The translations under genes and the position numbers were made by a program. The notes under the pieces are model-generated. The model did not search any database, was not told the origin of the DNA, and saw only the letters and a list, made by a program, of their open reading frames with translations. From UBA7396 sp036172015 (lineage in GTDB: Bacteria; Patescibacteriota; Gracilibacteria; BD1-5; UBA6164), in the NCBI GenBank assembly GCA_036172015.1, contig JAVHSE010000014.1:1-20589 (forward strand): DNA of 20,589 bases. The letters run 5' to 3'. This document shows, one piece after another, positions 9,526-18,357 of the stretch (its first letter is position 1; each line of letters begins with the position of its first letter).

Positions 9526-9553
9526 ATAATAAATTTTTTTTGTATATTGTCAA
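9526..9553 (-). promoter_or_regulatory. Promoter of infB
   Basis: On the minus strand, perfect -35 TTGACA (9548-9553), a 16-base spacer and -10 TATTAT (9526-9531). The predicted start is near 9519, leaving a 27-nt leader before infB. Confidence 0.75.
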
Positions 9554-9568
9554 AAAAAATACAAAAAC

Positions 9569-9596
9569 TTGTAAAAATTAAAAAAAATATTATAAC
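9569..9596 (+). promoter_or_regulatory. Promoter of the khpB-TPR unit
   Basis: -35 TTGTAA (9569-9574), a 16-base spacer and -10 TATAAC (9591-9596). The predicted start is near 9603, about 25 nt before the ATG at 9628. This argues against the upstream TTG at 9547 as the start codon. Confidence 0.55.
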
Positions 9597-9627
9597 CATA
9601 CTGTATATTAACAGTAATAAATATTAT

Positions 9628-10119
9628 ATGGAAATAGAAGCTGTAAAGGAAATTACAAGTAATTTTTTCAATAAAATGATGATAATGTTAGAATCATTGG
9701 ATGTTTCAAAAGAAGATGAAAATATATTTTATATTAAAATAAAAACACAAGATTCATCTTTACTTATATGATACTCTTGAAAAAATTTAGAAGACATCAG
9801 AACTGTTTTGAAATGAATACTTTCAAAAATAAACAACAAAAACATTATTTTACATTTAGAAATAAATGATTATTTAAGTAAAAAAGACGATAAACTTTTT
9901 GATTTTATTCAAAAAAAAATAGAAGCTGCAAAAAATGGAAAAGAAATTATTTTACCTTTTTTTAATGCTTATGAAAGAAAAAAAATACATTGATATGTGA
10001 CTGAATTAAAAGATGACACCATATTTACAAAAAGTATAGGTGAATGAGAAGAAAGAAGAATTCATATATATACAAAAAATAGAAATATGACTATAGATAT
10101 GGATGGAATTGGAATTTAA
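9628..10119 (+). CDS. khpB: Jag/KhpB-type RNA-binding protein (KH + R3H)
   Basis: 163-aa protein with the Jag/KhpB layout. A KH-like domain carries the GxxG loop GYSG at 48-51 in LLIGYSGKNLEDIRTVLKG. The R3H domain has E-R-K-K-I-H at 116-121 and ends with SIGEGEERRIHIY, very close to the family's GeGeeRRvvI. Family members bind RNA and, with KhpA, affect cell division and envelope growth in Gram-positive bacteria; the role here is inferred. The N-terminal Jag domain is short. Glycines at 48, 50-51 region, 63, 122 and 140 include TGA codons, which cut the frame under the standard code. The ATG at 9628 is preferred because it is the first Met of the conserved part and lies 25 nt after a promoter. 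A KhpA homologue is at 17313-17549. Confidence 0.85.
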
Positions 10120-10135
10120 TTTATAGATAAAAAAT

Positions 10136-11278
10136 ATGAAAAAAAGATTATTACAAGTAGTTTTTGTTTTTTTGATATTATTTTTAATGTGATGATTTTA
10201 TTATGTAAATAATATCAATTATATAGAACTGAAAAAAATACAAAAAGAATTTGTAAAACATCCTGAATTATTACCAAATAAAGATGTCGCTCAATATACT
10301 TCTTTTTGATATTCTAACTTAATAGCTGATATATATTGGCTCGATACCATTCAATATATAGGATGAAATGTTATCTGAAGTGAATATAAAAAATATTTAT
10401 TTCGTATGATCGATCTTATTACTGAACTAAATCCTTATTTTGAAAAGCCCTATTTAATTGGTCAATTATTATTACCAGAATATAATGAACGATATGAAAA
10501 ATTAGAAAAAATAGAGCAAGATGTACATATTTGAGAAGCTGAAAAAATCTGATTAAAATGAGTACAAAATTTTTGTGATCTTCAAAAAATAAAAACTATC
10601 GAACAAGAACAAGATTTACAAAAATTATGGTCAAATCCAGCATATAAAAACCCTTGTAAAAAATCAGATATTCCTTCATGACAATGATTTTTATATTATT
10701 TTTATGTAAAAGATGCGAAAAAATCAGCTCAATATTATAAAATAGCAAGTGTAAATCAAGATAGTTTAGAGTGAGCAAAAATTATGGCTGCTATTATGAG
10801 TGGAAAATCTGGAGAAAGAGAAAAATCAATTATGATGTTTTTAACATTAGCAAAAGCAAACGATGCCAAAGAAAACAAAAAATGTCAAATATTCTCTCAA
10901 GAACTTCAAAAAATTTCATTTATGATTTATAGAGAGAAAAAAGAACTTCATTCTGAAATTATTAGAAAACTAGAGACATTGCGATTAAAAAATTATACTT
11001 TTAATGAAGAAGAAGAAGCAAAAAATATAATTGCTGGAAATAATTGTAATAATTACATGAATAAAGCTATTCGAGAATTAAATTTGCAATACATAGAAAA
11101 CGGAAATAAAAAATATTTTGAAAAAAATAATAAAAATGCTCAAAATGCAAAAATATTATTTAATGAATGATTTTTAGATTTTTTACCTACAGATTACCAA
11201 CAATACAAGGATTATGGAATAATATATTATTATAATACAGAAACTTGAAATTTTGATTATAAAATGTGAAGATATTAA
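10136..11278 (+). CDS. Membrane-anchored TPR-like protein, function unknown
   Basis: 380-aa protein with a single N-terminal membrane segment (about residues 5-22, QVVFVFLILFLMGGFYYV) after a short KKR start, so most of it is probably outside the membrane. The rest is helical and rich in Lys, Glu, Asn and Tyr. The stretch ADIYWLDTIQYIGG, MIDLITELNPYFEKPY, then a GAEKIGLKG-like helix, resembles TPR-type proteins annotated as hypothetical in many bacteria (WL-x-x-I-Q-Y-I-G, then D-L-I-T-x-L-x-P-x-F). Cysteines occur in FC, NPCKKS and NNCNNY. It contains over ten TGA-Gly codons. It starts 17 nt after khpB, so the two are co-transcribed, and a terminator follows. I do not recognise a specific function. 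The TPR assignment rests on helical pattern only. Confidence 0.7.
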
Positions 11279-11295
11279 AATAAGATACAAAAGCC

Positions 11296-11331
11296 AAAAA
11301 TAGGAATTTTTATAAAAATTCCTATTTTTTT
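11296..11331 (+). terminator. Terminator after the TPR gene
   Basis: A long perfect stem AAAAATAGGAATTTTT / AAAAATTCCTATTTTT ends in a T-run, 18 nt after the stop. It is symmetric and could act in both directions. Confidence 0.88.
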
Positions 11332-11342
11332 ATATCAAATAT

Positions 11343-11371
11343 TTGACATATATTAAAATCTATGGTTTAAT
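11343..11371 (+). promoter_or_regulatory. Promoter of the structured RNA
   Basis: Perfect -35 TTGACA (11343-11348), a 17-base spacer and -10 TTTAAT (11366-11371). The predicted start at 11378 is the G that opens the long-range stem of the RNA. It lies just after the terminator of the preceding operon, so it drives a new transcript. Confidence 0.7.
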
Positions 11372-11377
11372 ATATAT

Positions 11378-11632
11378 GTAATACTTATTGATGGAAATAA
11401 AAAACCGAAAAATAAACTTGTAAAACAAAAATAAAAATAATTAAAAAGTATAATAAAAATTCTTTAATCTATAAATTGTAATTTTATTACAAAGTTATAT
11501 ATTTGAAGCAAGGAGCGAGAAAATCCTTGAGAAAAATATTCGGAAGATAAGTATTACATTACCACAAAAAGCTCTATACAATTCCAAAAGTAATATCACA
11601 ACGGGAATAAAAAGTATAGAGTATTTTTTTTT
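11378..11632 (+). ncRNA. Candidate structured non-coding RNA, ~255 nt, family unknown
   Basis: No ORF of note lies in this stretch, yet it has its own promoter and its own terminator and is followed by a separate tig promoter. The first bases of the predicted transcript, GTAATACTTAT (11378-11388), pair perfectly with ATAAGTATTAC (11547-11557), closing a domain of about 180 nt. Inside are hairpin TTGTAAT/ATTACAA (11477-11493 region), hairpin CAAGGA/TCCTTG around GCGAGAAAA (11509-11529 region) and a possible CCGAA/TTCGG pairing. The 3' part forms the terminator. The A-rich single strands and GA-rich hairpin look like an RNA core. I could not match it to tmRNA, RNase P RNA, SRP RNA or 6S RNA. 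Confidence 0.6.
11572..11632 (+). terminator. Bipartite terminator hairpin of the structured RNA
   Basis: Outer stem CTCTATAC (11572-11579) / GTATAGAG (11614-11621), inner stem ATTCC (11581-11585) / GGAAT (11604-11608), then TATTTTTTTTT. The 18-nt apical loop contains GTAATA, complementary to the TATTAC of the closing stem's 3' strand, so a pseudoknot or alternative fold is possible. Confidence 0.75.
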
Positions 11633-11658
11633 GTAAAAATTTGAATTATATATATAAT
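11631..11658 (+). promoter_or_regulatory. Promoter of tig
   Basis: -35 TTGTAA (11631-11636), which overlaps the end of the U-tract of the preceding terminator, a 16-base spacer and a perfect -10 TATAAT (11653-11658). The predicted start is near 11665, about 27 nt before the tig ATG. Confidence 0.7.
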
Positions 11659-11691
11659 CGTCCTACTTTATTTTAATTACATTATAAAATT

Positions 11692-12987
11692 ATGAAATCA
11701 AGCATAAAAAAATTAGAAAAATCTATTATAGAAATAACAATCGAAGAAAGCAAAGAAAATATATCAAAATTTAGAAAAAAAGTACTCAATGATATTAAAC
11801 AAAATGCTGATATAAAAGGATTTAGAAAATGAGCAAATATTCCCGATGCAATCATCGTAAAAAATTACTCAGAAGAAAGAATCTCCACTATGGTAGTTGA
11901 TGAAGCTTTAAATAAACTTTATGGGGAAGCTCTGAAACAGAATAACATAATTCCTATTTCACAATGAGAAATTAAAGAGATTGTATCTCAAGATCCATTA
12001 ATAGTTGTTATGTCAGTGGAAGTTTTTCCAGAAATAGAAATCAATAAGAGTTATAAAACTATTCAATTACAAAAAACAAAATTTGAAGTTGAAAAAAATG
12101 AAATAGTTTCAACTTTATCTGATATTCAAAAAAAATTTACCAAATTTGAAATAGCTTCTGAAGAATATCTCTCAAAAATGTGAGATAAGTTGAGTATCAA
12201 TACTCAATGATATGATATGAATGGAAATAAACTCAATAATACCAATATGGATAATTATCCTTTAATATTAGGAAGTAATATTTTAGTTCCTGGTTTTGAA
12301 GAATGACTTGTTTGAAAAAAATCTGGAGAAAAAATAACTCTGAATATTGATTTTCCAAAAGATTATCATAATGAAGATTTTAAAGGAAAGAAAACAAAAT
12401 TTGAAGTTGAAATTTTAAAAATTGAAGCTTCTATCATTCCTGAATTCACTCCAGAATTTATAAAAGATTTAAGAGGAAAAGATTTAGATTTAGAAGGTTT
12501 TAAATGATTAATAAAAGAAGAATTACTCGAAAATAAAGAAATGAATGCAAGAATGACTGATGAAAATAAACTGATTGATGAATTATTAAAAATATCAAAA
12601 GTAGATTTTTGAGAAAGTTTATTAAAAAATCAAATCGATAAAGTATATAGTGAGATCAAAGAAAATATTTCACAATCTTGAGCAAAAGTAAATGATTATA
12701 TTGCTTCTTTATGACTTGATGAAGCAACATATATAGAAAAAAATATTACTCCAATAGCAACAAAAAGATTACAAGCTGAATTAATTCTCCATAAATTATG
12801 AGAATTAGAAAAAATAATCGTATCAGAAGAAGAAATAAACAAAGAAATAGAAAAAATACTTGTAAGATTTGGTTCTGAGGAAGTAGTATGAAGATTAAAG
12901 GAACTTTATAAACCTGGAACGAACTACTATGAAGAATTAAAACAAAGATTAGTATATAGAAATCTCATTGATAGTTTCTTTGTATAA
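11692..12987 (+). CDS. tig: Trigger factor
   Basis: 431-aa ribosome-associated chaperone and peptidyl-prolyl isomerase that binds nascent chains at the exit tunnel. The N-terminal domain has the L23-docking signature IKGFRKGANIP (41-51). A FKBP-like middle domain follows (GYDMNGNKLNNTNMDNYPLILGSNILVPGFEEGLVGKKSGEK region, about 185-225, described here in parts), then a long helical C-terminal arm pair. The length is normal (E. coli 432). The signature's second Gly is TGA, as are both glycines of the FKBP EEGLVGKK turn. The start codon lies 27 nt after the predicted transcript start with no Shine-Dalgarno. It is monocistronic, between the structured RNA and the terminator at 12995. Confidence 0.96.
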
Positions 12988-12994
12988 GACTTAT

Positions 12995-13036
12995 AAAATA
13001 AAAGACATAAATCTGAGATTTATGTCTTTTATTTTT
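12995..13036. terminator. Bidirectional terminator between tig and the cyclase gene
   Basis: A perfect 18-bp stem AAAATAAAAGACATAAAT / ATTTATGTCTTTTATTTT surrounds a 5-nt loop, with T-runs on both strands. It serves tig on the plus strand and the convergent cyclase gene, whose stop it overlaps, on the minus strand. Confidence 0.88.
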
Positions 13037-15062
13037 CATCCAGCACCCAAACTCCATCCCAATCTTCATGAGGGGGATTTACCAAATATCTTTCACATCT
13101 ACTTTTATAAGTTTTTGATGGGTTATCTCATAATTCAGCTAAAGCTGAAAATATATTGAATGCTTCATTAAAATTTTTTTCAAAATAAAATCCAATAGCT
13201 GTACTAAACCTGGAAATAATATCTTTTTTAAAATCTCATTCTTCTCAAATATATGAAATAAGTTCATAAATATTTATTCAAATATTTTTTCACTTTACTC
13301 TTATTTTATCTAAATATCGAAAGGTAAATTTTTCTTTTGCTTCATTATAAACATCTTCTGAAACACAAATATATGTTCCATAAAATTTATTTACTCATTC
13401 TAAACGAGAAGCAAGATTGACACTATCTCAAAGAGCCGTAAACTCCATTTTTTTTCATTTACTTCAAATATTTCAAACAATAGCATCTCAAGTATTTAAC
13501 CCCATTCTTACCGTTAATTCATTTTTTCATTCCTGCTTCCATTTTTCATTTAATCTTTTTAATTCCATTTGCTGTAATAAACATGAATTACATGCATCAA
13601 TTATTCCGTATTTTTCTATTTCTCAAAAAACTCACCACCAAGCCATAATAGCATCTCATTCATATTTATCTATTGTTCACTTATTTGCTTTAATTATATC
13701 AGACATATTTCAAAGATAAATCTTGAGAAATCAAACTAATTCTTCAGGTGATAATTTCTCAGAAATAGTCGTAAATCAAGCAATATCAGAAAAAAATATA
13801 GTTATTCTTTTCTTTTCTCCATCTAAATTTATATTTCATGTACCGTTTAATATTTCATTTGCTATATCACTTGATACATAATCAGATAAAGCTGCAAATA
13901 ATAATTTCTTATTATCATCTTCATTCATATATTTTATTATAGATGAAGCAAAAAATGATAATAATATAATAGATATAAATCATATAGTATTATTTGGAAA
14001 TATTGGTATTTCTGTAATATATAAAAATAATATATAAACGAGGAAAATAAAAAAAGATAACGATACTCATCAAATAATCATCCATCACAATTTTCTTTTT
14101 TTTAAATGAAGATTTAAAAATAAAATTAATATTATTAATAAAAAGGAAATTAAATATTCATAAAAAATATTAAAATAAATTATATAATTTTCATTTAAAA
14201 TATCATTAATAATATTAGCATGAAAATAAACTCATGATTCTTCTCAAATATTAGGAAAATTAAATTTATCAATTCACTGAGATGTAAATCAAATTAAAAC
14301 TATTTTACCGTTCAAATCAACTTCTTTTTTTCATTTATATATATCATAAAAAGATTCATGATTAAACTCTCTTTGATTTTTTAAAAATATAATATTAAAT
14401 AAATGATTATTATCTAATGGGATTTTTTTATTAAAAAAATTATAAAAAGGTGTATTATTTTCTTTTATTTTTATGTTAGTATTATTTTGTAAATAATTAT
14501 AATTATAATATTTCCTTAATATTTTAAAAGAAAAACTTTCATATAATCATTTAATTTTTTTATCATATAAGTATCTGTATGGATATACTGAATAAACATT
14601 ATTATTAATAGCAATATTAGGATTATAATATCAGTAAAAAATACTTTTATCTTCAAAATAAGGTTTCTTTACATTTTTTCATTCAACTTCATATCATAAT
14701 ACTATATTTCATAATTTTTTAAAAGTATCGAACAATTTTGTATCAATATTTTTATTACTTGATTTTTCATAAAATAAAATATCTATTCAAATAGCAGCTG
14801 GTTTATAAGTAGATATTTTATCTAATACCTCTATTATATATTTTCTTTCTAGAGGATATCCTAATTCTTTTAGAGTAATATCATTAATTTCAATAATAAC
14901 TAAATCTTTATTGGGCTTTATTTTGAATATTTTTTGGAAATGTAGAGCAAAATCATTATTTGAATATAAAAAATAAACTCAAATAAAAATATAAACTACA
15001 AAAACTGCAATACTCACTAAAAGAATTATAAAAGATTCTTTAATTTTTTTTCAATTTTTCAT
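13029..15062 (-). CDS. CHASE2-domain class III adenylate cyclase
   Basis: 677-aa membrane receptor-cyclase. There is one N-terminal TM segment (about 9-33), then a roughly 290-residue extracytoplasmic CHASE2-like sensor (KDLVIIEINDITLKELGYPLERKY; later LNGKIVLIGFTSQGIDKF and YFHANIINDIL). Two to three further TM segments (about 325-395) lead to a class III cyclase domain. Metal-binding aspartates are D426 (FFSDIAGFTTIS) and D470 (TIDKYEGDAIMAWWG). K466 and T542 occupy the base-selecting positions, and the Lys/Thr pair indicates ATP as substrate (class IIIb). N549 and R553 (DSVNLASRLE) are the transition-state residues. The catalytic set is complete, so the enzyme should make cAMP. Many glycines are TGA. 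The start lies one base after the stop of the FecR-like gene (TAATATG), implying translational coupling. Adjacent FecR and CHASE2-cyclase genes are known from other bacteria. Confidence 0.92.
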
Positions 15063-15063
15063 A

Positions 15064-16299
15064 TTATTTTTTATAAAATTCTAAAAGTTTATTTAATCCG
15101 GTATGAATAATTTCTTGTCATTTTGCATTTAATTCTAAAAGTCTCTTTTTCATACTTTCCATGGAAAAATTTGTAACATCTATATTATCCAGTATATTAT
15201 AACTTCCTCCTTGTAAAGATTTTTTTACATTGGTTAAATACTTTTTATTTTGAGATAAAAAAAGAAAAGTTTTTTGAGTTACATCAACATTAAAATTTTT
15301 AAATCAAAGTATATCTGTTAAATCATAAACACTATATTTTACTAAAGTTTCATTATACTCTTTATCATTTGAGTTTTTGAGTAATACCGTTCTTGTATTT
15401 ACTTTAAGATTATAAAGATCACTATTTTCACCATTTTCAAAATTTATTAATTGATTGAATGTTTTGATTTTTTGAAGTACTGTTTCTTGTTTTTCTTTTG
15501 GTAACGTTTGTATATATCTATCAATAGTAGTCGTATCTTTTTGAGAAATAAGCATACCATATATTTTTGTATCAGTATTAAATAAATTCTGTATCAGAGT
15601 AAAAGGATTACTTTTTTTCATACTGAGTAAAAAATCCGTTCTTAATTTTTGTAAATATTCTACATCAAGTGTTTCATTCAATTGACTAAAAGCTCCATCA
15701 ATTTTTATAAGCATTTCTTCTAATCAAAATGTACTTATTGAAAATATTTTTCCAGGATATAATTTTTTAGTGTCTCATTCTTTATTAGTAATATTCACTT
15801 CATGATTATGAACAATAAGATAATCCTTATCATAATTTGCTTCAAAAACAGTTCCTCTTACTCCTGCTGAAATTCATTTAATTTCTTCAGAAAAATGGGA
15901 TTCTCAAGTTAAAATAGAAATAACATTTGACCAAGTTTGTCATTTGAGTAATTCAAATGATACATTAATTTTTGAAAGATCTTCTGACACAAAATTTTCT
16001 TTTATTTGTATTTTTGTACTTCATCAAAGTCTTGTGATACTTTTATCTCCCCATTCAATGATTGCTAATGAATTTTTTAAAGTACTAATTATATCTCCAT
16101 TTTGTACTTGTTTTTTTATATTTAAAGCTAAAACTTGTTTTTCATTTCATTGACTCAAAGTCCCAGCTCATTCAATAAGTATCACATATGAATGTGTATC
16201 TCTTTTATAGGAGTTAGATATAAAATAAAATTGTAACGAAAAAAGTAAAAAAATTATAGTTATAATAGTTATAAAAACTTTATTTTTTAAAAGTTTCAT
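15064..16299 (-). CDS. FecR-domain envelope protein
   Basis: 411-aa protein with an N-terminal membrane anchor or uncleaved signal (KNKVFITIITIIFLLFSLQF, about 5-24) and an outer FecR domain. The domain begins with the gain-of-function type strand IEGAGTLSQ, then VQNGDIISTLKNSLAIIEWGDKSITRLGG, and has the hallmark GISAGVRGTVFEA at 142-154. The C-terminal ~230 residues are mostly helical, with no domain I recognise. In FecR/FecI systems this domain is a periplasmic signal transducer. Here no sigma factor is adjacent. The CHASE2 cyclase follows after one base, so the likely partner is the cyclase sensor. Several glycines are TGA. A TATAAT box at 16335-16340 gives a leader of about 30 nt. Confidence 0.85.
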
Positions 16300-16334
16300 T
16301 TTATATTGAATAATGAAATAAAAATATATAATCA

Positions 16335-16340
16335 ATTATA
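16335..16340 (-). promoter_or_regulatory. -10 box of the fecR-cyclase operon
   Basis: Perfect TATAAT on the minus strand, 36 nt above the FecR-like start. The hexamer 16 bases upstream (TTTGTT) is a poor -35. The region also serves the divergent gene at 16367. Confidence 0.45.
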
Positions 16341-16366
16341 TCATAAAATCCTAAAAAACAAAAAAA

Positions 16367-16762
16367 ATGAAAAAAGAATACTTATTTTTAATCTTTATAG
16401 TTATAATATTATATTTACTCTACTTAACTCTTGATTATAAATATAAAGAATATAAAATTAATAATCATATTGAATTAATAAATATGAATAATGAAGTAAT
16501 GAGTAAGACTATAAATGACAATAAGGAAATACTGGAATATATAAATACGAATGCATATAAAAATAAAGTATTAAAAGAGGAACAATCAATGAAAAATAAA
16601 TGAGAGGGAATTATATTTATTATTAATGAAGATAAATATAATAAATTTTCTAAAGATGTTGTTATAAAGAATAAAGAAATAAATGACAAAAAAGAAGTTC
16701 AAGATAGTATGGAAATATATGAAAAATGGATATATTTTTTATTTAAAAAAGATATAAGATAA
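16367..16762 (+). CDS. DivIC/FtsB-like septum formation protein (tentative)
   Basis: 131-aa bitopic membrane protein: a 3-residue cytoplasmic start (MKK), one TM helix at about 5-22 (YLFLIFIVIILYLLYLTL), then a polar, coiled-coil-like stretch up to about residue 60. The part YINTNAYKNKVLKEEQSMKNKGEGIIFI matches the arrangement seen in FtsB/DivIC (short helix ending in an A-R-x-x-L-x-like segment, then G-E-x-I-x-x-I). The Gly before that Glu is a TGA codon. FtsB/DivIC proteins act with FtsL and FtsQ/DivIB in the divisome. The assignment rests on topology and this short motif, so it may be a different small coiled-coil membrane protein. It is divergent from the fecR gene and ends at a terminator shared with the pilin-like gene. 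Confidence 0.6.
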
Positions 16763-16794
16763 AAAAAATTGAGATAGTATCTCAATTTTTTTTA
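16761..16794. terminator. Bidirectional terminator
   Basis: Stem AAAAAATTGAGATA / TATCTCAATTTTTT with a one-base centre, giving T-runs on both strands. It closes the DivIC-like gene and the convergent pilin-like gene, whose stop it overlaps. Confidence 0.85.
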
Positions 16795-17241
16795 TAAATC
16801 TGAAAAATCAGAAGGAAGAGTATTCGTGTCTTTGATATTTGATTCGATATTCACACTCGATGACTTTGTTCAAAATATTTTATCTCATAATACTTTAATT
16901 TCTATAAATATTTTATCTGGTGAAGAATATTTTGTCACATCTAATCATAGAAGTCATGCTATCTTTGGAAAAATAAATATAGATAATACTATGACTCATA
17001 ATCAAATCAATGCATACCTGATAGAATTAATAGCTGGTTTAATCTTATCATCTTTTCATCAAGATAAAATAAGTAAAACTCCTCCCCATAATATATATAA
17101 TATAGAAAAAATTCCAGCAAATAAAACAATCAGTGCAATTCAAAATAAAAGAAAATCCCCCATATCCATTCTTGAAGTAAACAAAGCATTGGTAGATTGA
17201 GATCCGTTGATTCATATTGCTAATACAGTTTCAATAAACAT
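16792..17241 (-). CDS. T4SS pilin-like small membrane protein
   Basis: 149-aa protein with two TM helices (about 31-58 and 74-96) joined by a short loop, LSGGKDDKIKPAINSIRYALIG. This matches the CPR family annotated as type IV secretion system pilin-like (TrbC/VirB2-type: hydrophobic helix, GG-V-x-L-I-x-S-G-G, charged loop, A-x-x-x-I-x-Y-A-x-x-G-L). The C-terminal ~50 residues are polar and Ser/Asp-rich. Read with TGA as Gly the frame is open from ATG 17241 to TAA, including SGGKDD and both glycines of LIGLG. An open frame of similar length on the opposite strand is a shadow. The cellular role of this CPR family is not known; it may form surface filaments or just be a membrane protein. It follows khpA by 71 nt. 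Confidence 0.75.
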
Positions 17242-17312
17242 AAATGAACAGTTAACATATAATTATTATGTAATATAATAATATATACAGATATTGCAAT
17301 ATTATTTATTTT

Positions 17313-17549
17313 TTAGTCTAAAACTTTTAAATTCACTCTTTTTCCAAGTTTATTTCCTACTATTTTTAATAATGATCGTATTGAAATAACTATATTTCAA
17401 TTTTTTCAAATCACCACTCACATATCATTTTTATTTACTTTTAAAGTAAGGAGAACTCAAAGTTCATCTTCAGTTTTTTCAATAACAATATCATTTTTAT
17501 TTTCAACTAAATTTTCAACTATAAATTGTAAAAATTGTACTTCTTCCAT
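17313..17549 (-). CDS. khpA: KhpA-type KH-domain RNA-binding protein
   Basis: 78-aa single KH domain of the KhpA/YlqC family, which usually follows rpsP, as here. The GxxG loop GKNG is at 48-51 in MGVVIGKNGNIVISIRSLLKIVG, the characteristic family core. The length is typical (75-85 aa). Glycines at 31, 44 and 48 are TGA. It partners KhpB/Jag in other bacteria, and a KhpB-like gene is at 9628-10119, so both halves of the pair are in the window. It starts 47 nt after rpsP, but a probable terminator lies between them, so its expression may depend on readthrough or a local promoter. Confidence 0.88.
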
Positions 17550-17554
17550 ATATA

Positions 17555-17590
17555 TAAAATAAAAAAATAAAAACCCCTAAAAAAGGAGTT
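17555..17590 (-). terminator. Probable terminator or attenuator between rpsP and khpA
   Basis: On the minus strand, AACTCCT / AGGGGTT form a 7-bp stem with one G-U pair around a T-rich loop, followed by TTTATTTTTTTATTTTAT. It begins 5 nt after the rpsP stop. The stem is weak, so partial readthrough into khpA is likely. Confidence 0.6.
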
Positions 17591-17595
17591 AGATA

Positions 17596-17835
17596 TTATA
17601 ATGAAATATTATTTATTTTCATTAATTTTTCAATTCTTTCTGAGAGTTGGGCACCATGTGAAAGATATTTTTTAATAGATTCTAAATCATTTAATTTAAA
17701 TTCTTTCGTAATAGGATTAAAAAATCCCAAAACTTCTTTGTATCAGCTTTTTGTAGGAGCTGTATGTTCAGTAAGAACTACTCTAAAAAAAGGTGAATTT
17801 TTTTTACCAGCTCTTGCGAGTCTAATTTTTAACAT
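17596..17835 (-). CDS. rpsP: 30S ribosomal protein S16
   Basis: 79-aa bS16, which binds 16S rRNA early in 30S assembly. It begins MLKIRLARAGKKNSPFFRVV, the family signature, followed by a TGA-Gly in KSGYKEVLGFFNPIT and the KYLSHGAQLSERI segment. The length is within the usual range (75-90). No Shine-Dalgarno precedes it. It is followed by khpA, the common rpsP-khpA order; ffh, rimM and trmD, often in the same operon elsewhere, are absent. Confidence 0.96.
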
Positions 17836-17989
17836 AATTACATACATTAATTTATATAAATAAAAACGATTTAATCTTTTAAATCGTAGTATATACTCAA
17901 GAAAGAATTCTTCATTTCGATTATATCGTATATTATATAGAATATAATCTGTTTTATAGTATATGTTATTCAACAATTTACATTTTTTA

Positions 17990-18075
17990 TGGTGCCCGGA
18001 GCGGGAATCGAACCCGCACCCTCGATGAGAACAGGATTTTAAGTCCTGCGTGTCTACCAATTTCACCACCCGGGC
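17990..18075 (-). tRNA. tRNA-Leu (UAA)
   Basis: This is an 86-nt class II tRNA with acceptor GCCCGGG/TCCGGGC-type pairing, D-arm TGGTGAAATTGGTAGACA, anticodon loop ACTTAAAAT (UAA), a long variable arm, T-loop GGTTCGATTCC and encoded CCA. It reads UUA, the dominant Leu codon here. The flanking AT-rich gaps to rpsP (154 nt) and rpmB hold nothing else I can identify. Confidence 0.96.
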
Positions 18076-18113
18076 AAATATATAGAAACTTATTTTTTGT
18101 TTCTATATATGTA

Positions 18114-18311
18114 TTAAATTATTCCTTTTTTCTTTAAAGTTCTGAGACCAGCAGCCGAAACTTTAATTCTATATACTAATCCAGTTTCAGAATCTTTAAT
18201 ATTTCTATAAAAAAGATTTGGATAATATTTTCTTCTCATAGCTCTCATTGAGTGACTTCTTGTATTACCTACTCAAGTTTTTTTTCAAGTTATTTCACAA
18301 ACTCTTGACAT
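18114..18311 (-). CDS. rpmB: 50S ribosomal protein L28
   Basis: 65-aa bL28. It begins MSRVCEITGKKTGVGNTRSHSMRAMRR (given here in its recognisable parts: C-E-I-T-G-K-K and the N-x-x-S-H-S core), followed by PNLFYRNI and VSAAGLRTLKKKG. The length is normal (about 62-78). Two early glycines (TGK, TGV) are TGA codons. It lies 46 nt after rpsJ on the same strand. Confidence 0.95.
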
Positions 18312-18357
18312 ATATTTTTCATTAACAATTAATAATATTATTGCTTATTCTTAGCAA

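Noticed and set aside
9547..9627. N-terminal extension of khpB from a TTG codon
   Set aside because: It would start upstream of the predicted khpB promoter and add residues not seen in the family; ATG 9628 fits better.
11378..11632. Assignment as tmRNA, 6S, SRP or RNase P RNA
   Set aside because: No tRNA-like T-arm or tag ORF, no long 6S duplex with bubble, no SRP helix-8 core, and no RNase P conserved regions were found by eye; a covariance search would be decisive.
16826..17200. 124-codon open frame on the plus strand
   Set aside because: It is the antisense shadow of the T4SS-pilin-like gene, which has two TM helices and a recognisable glycine-rich loop when read with TGA as Gly.
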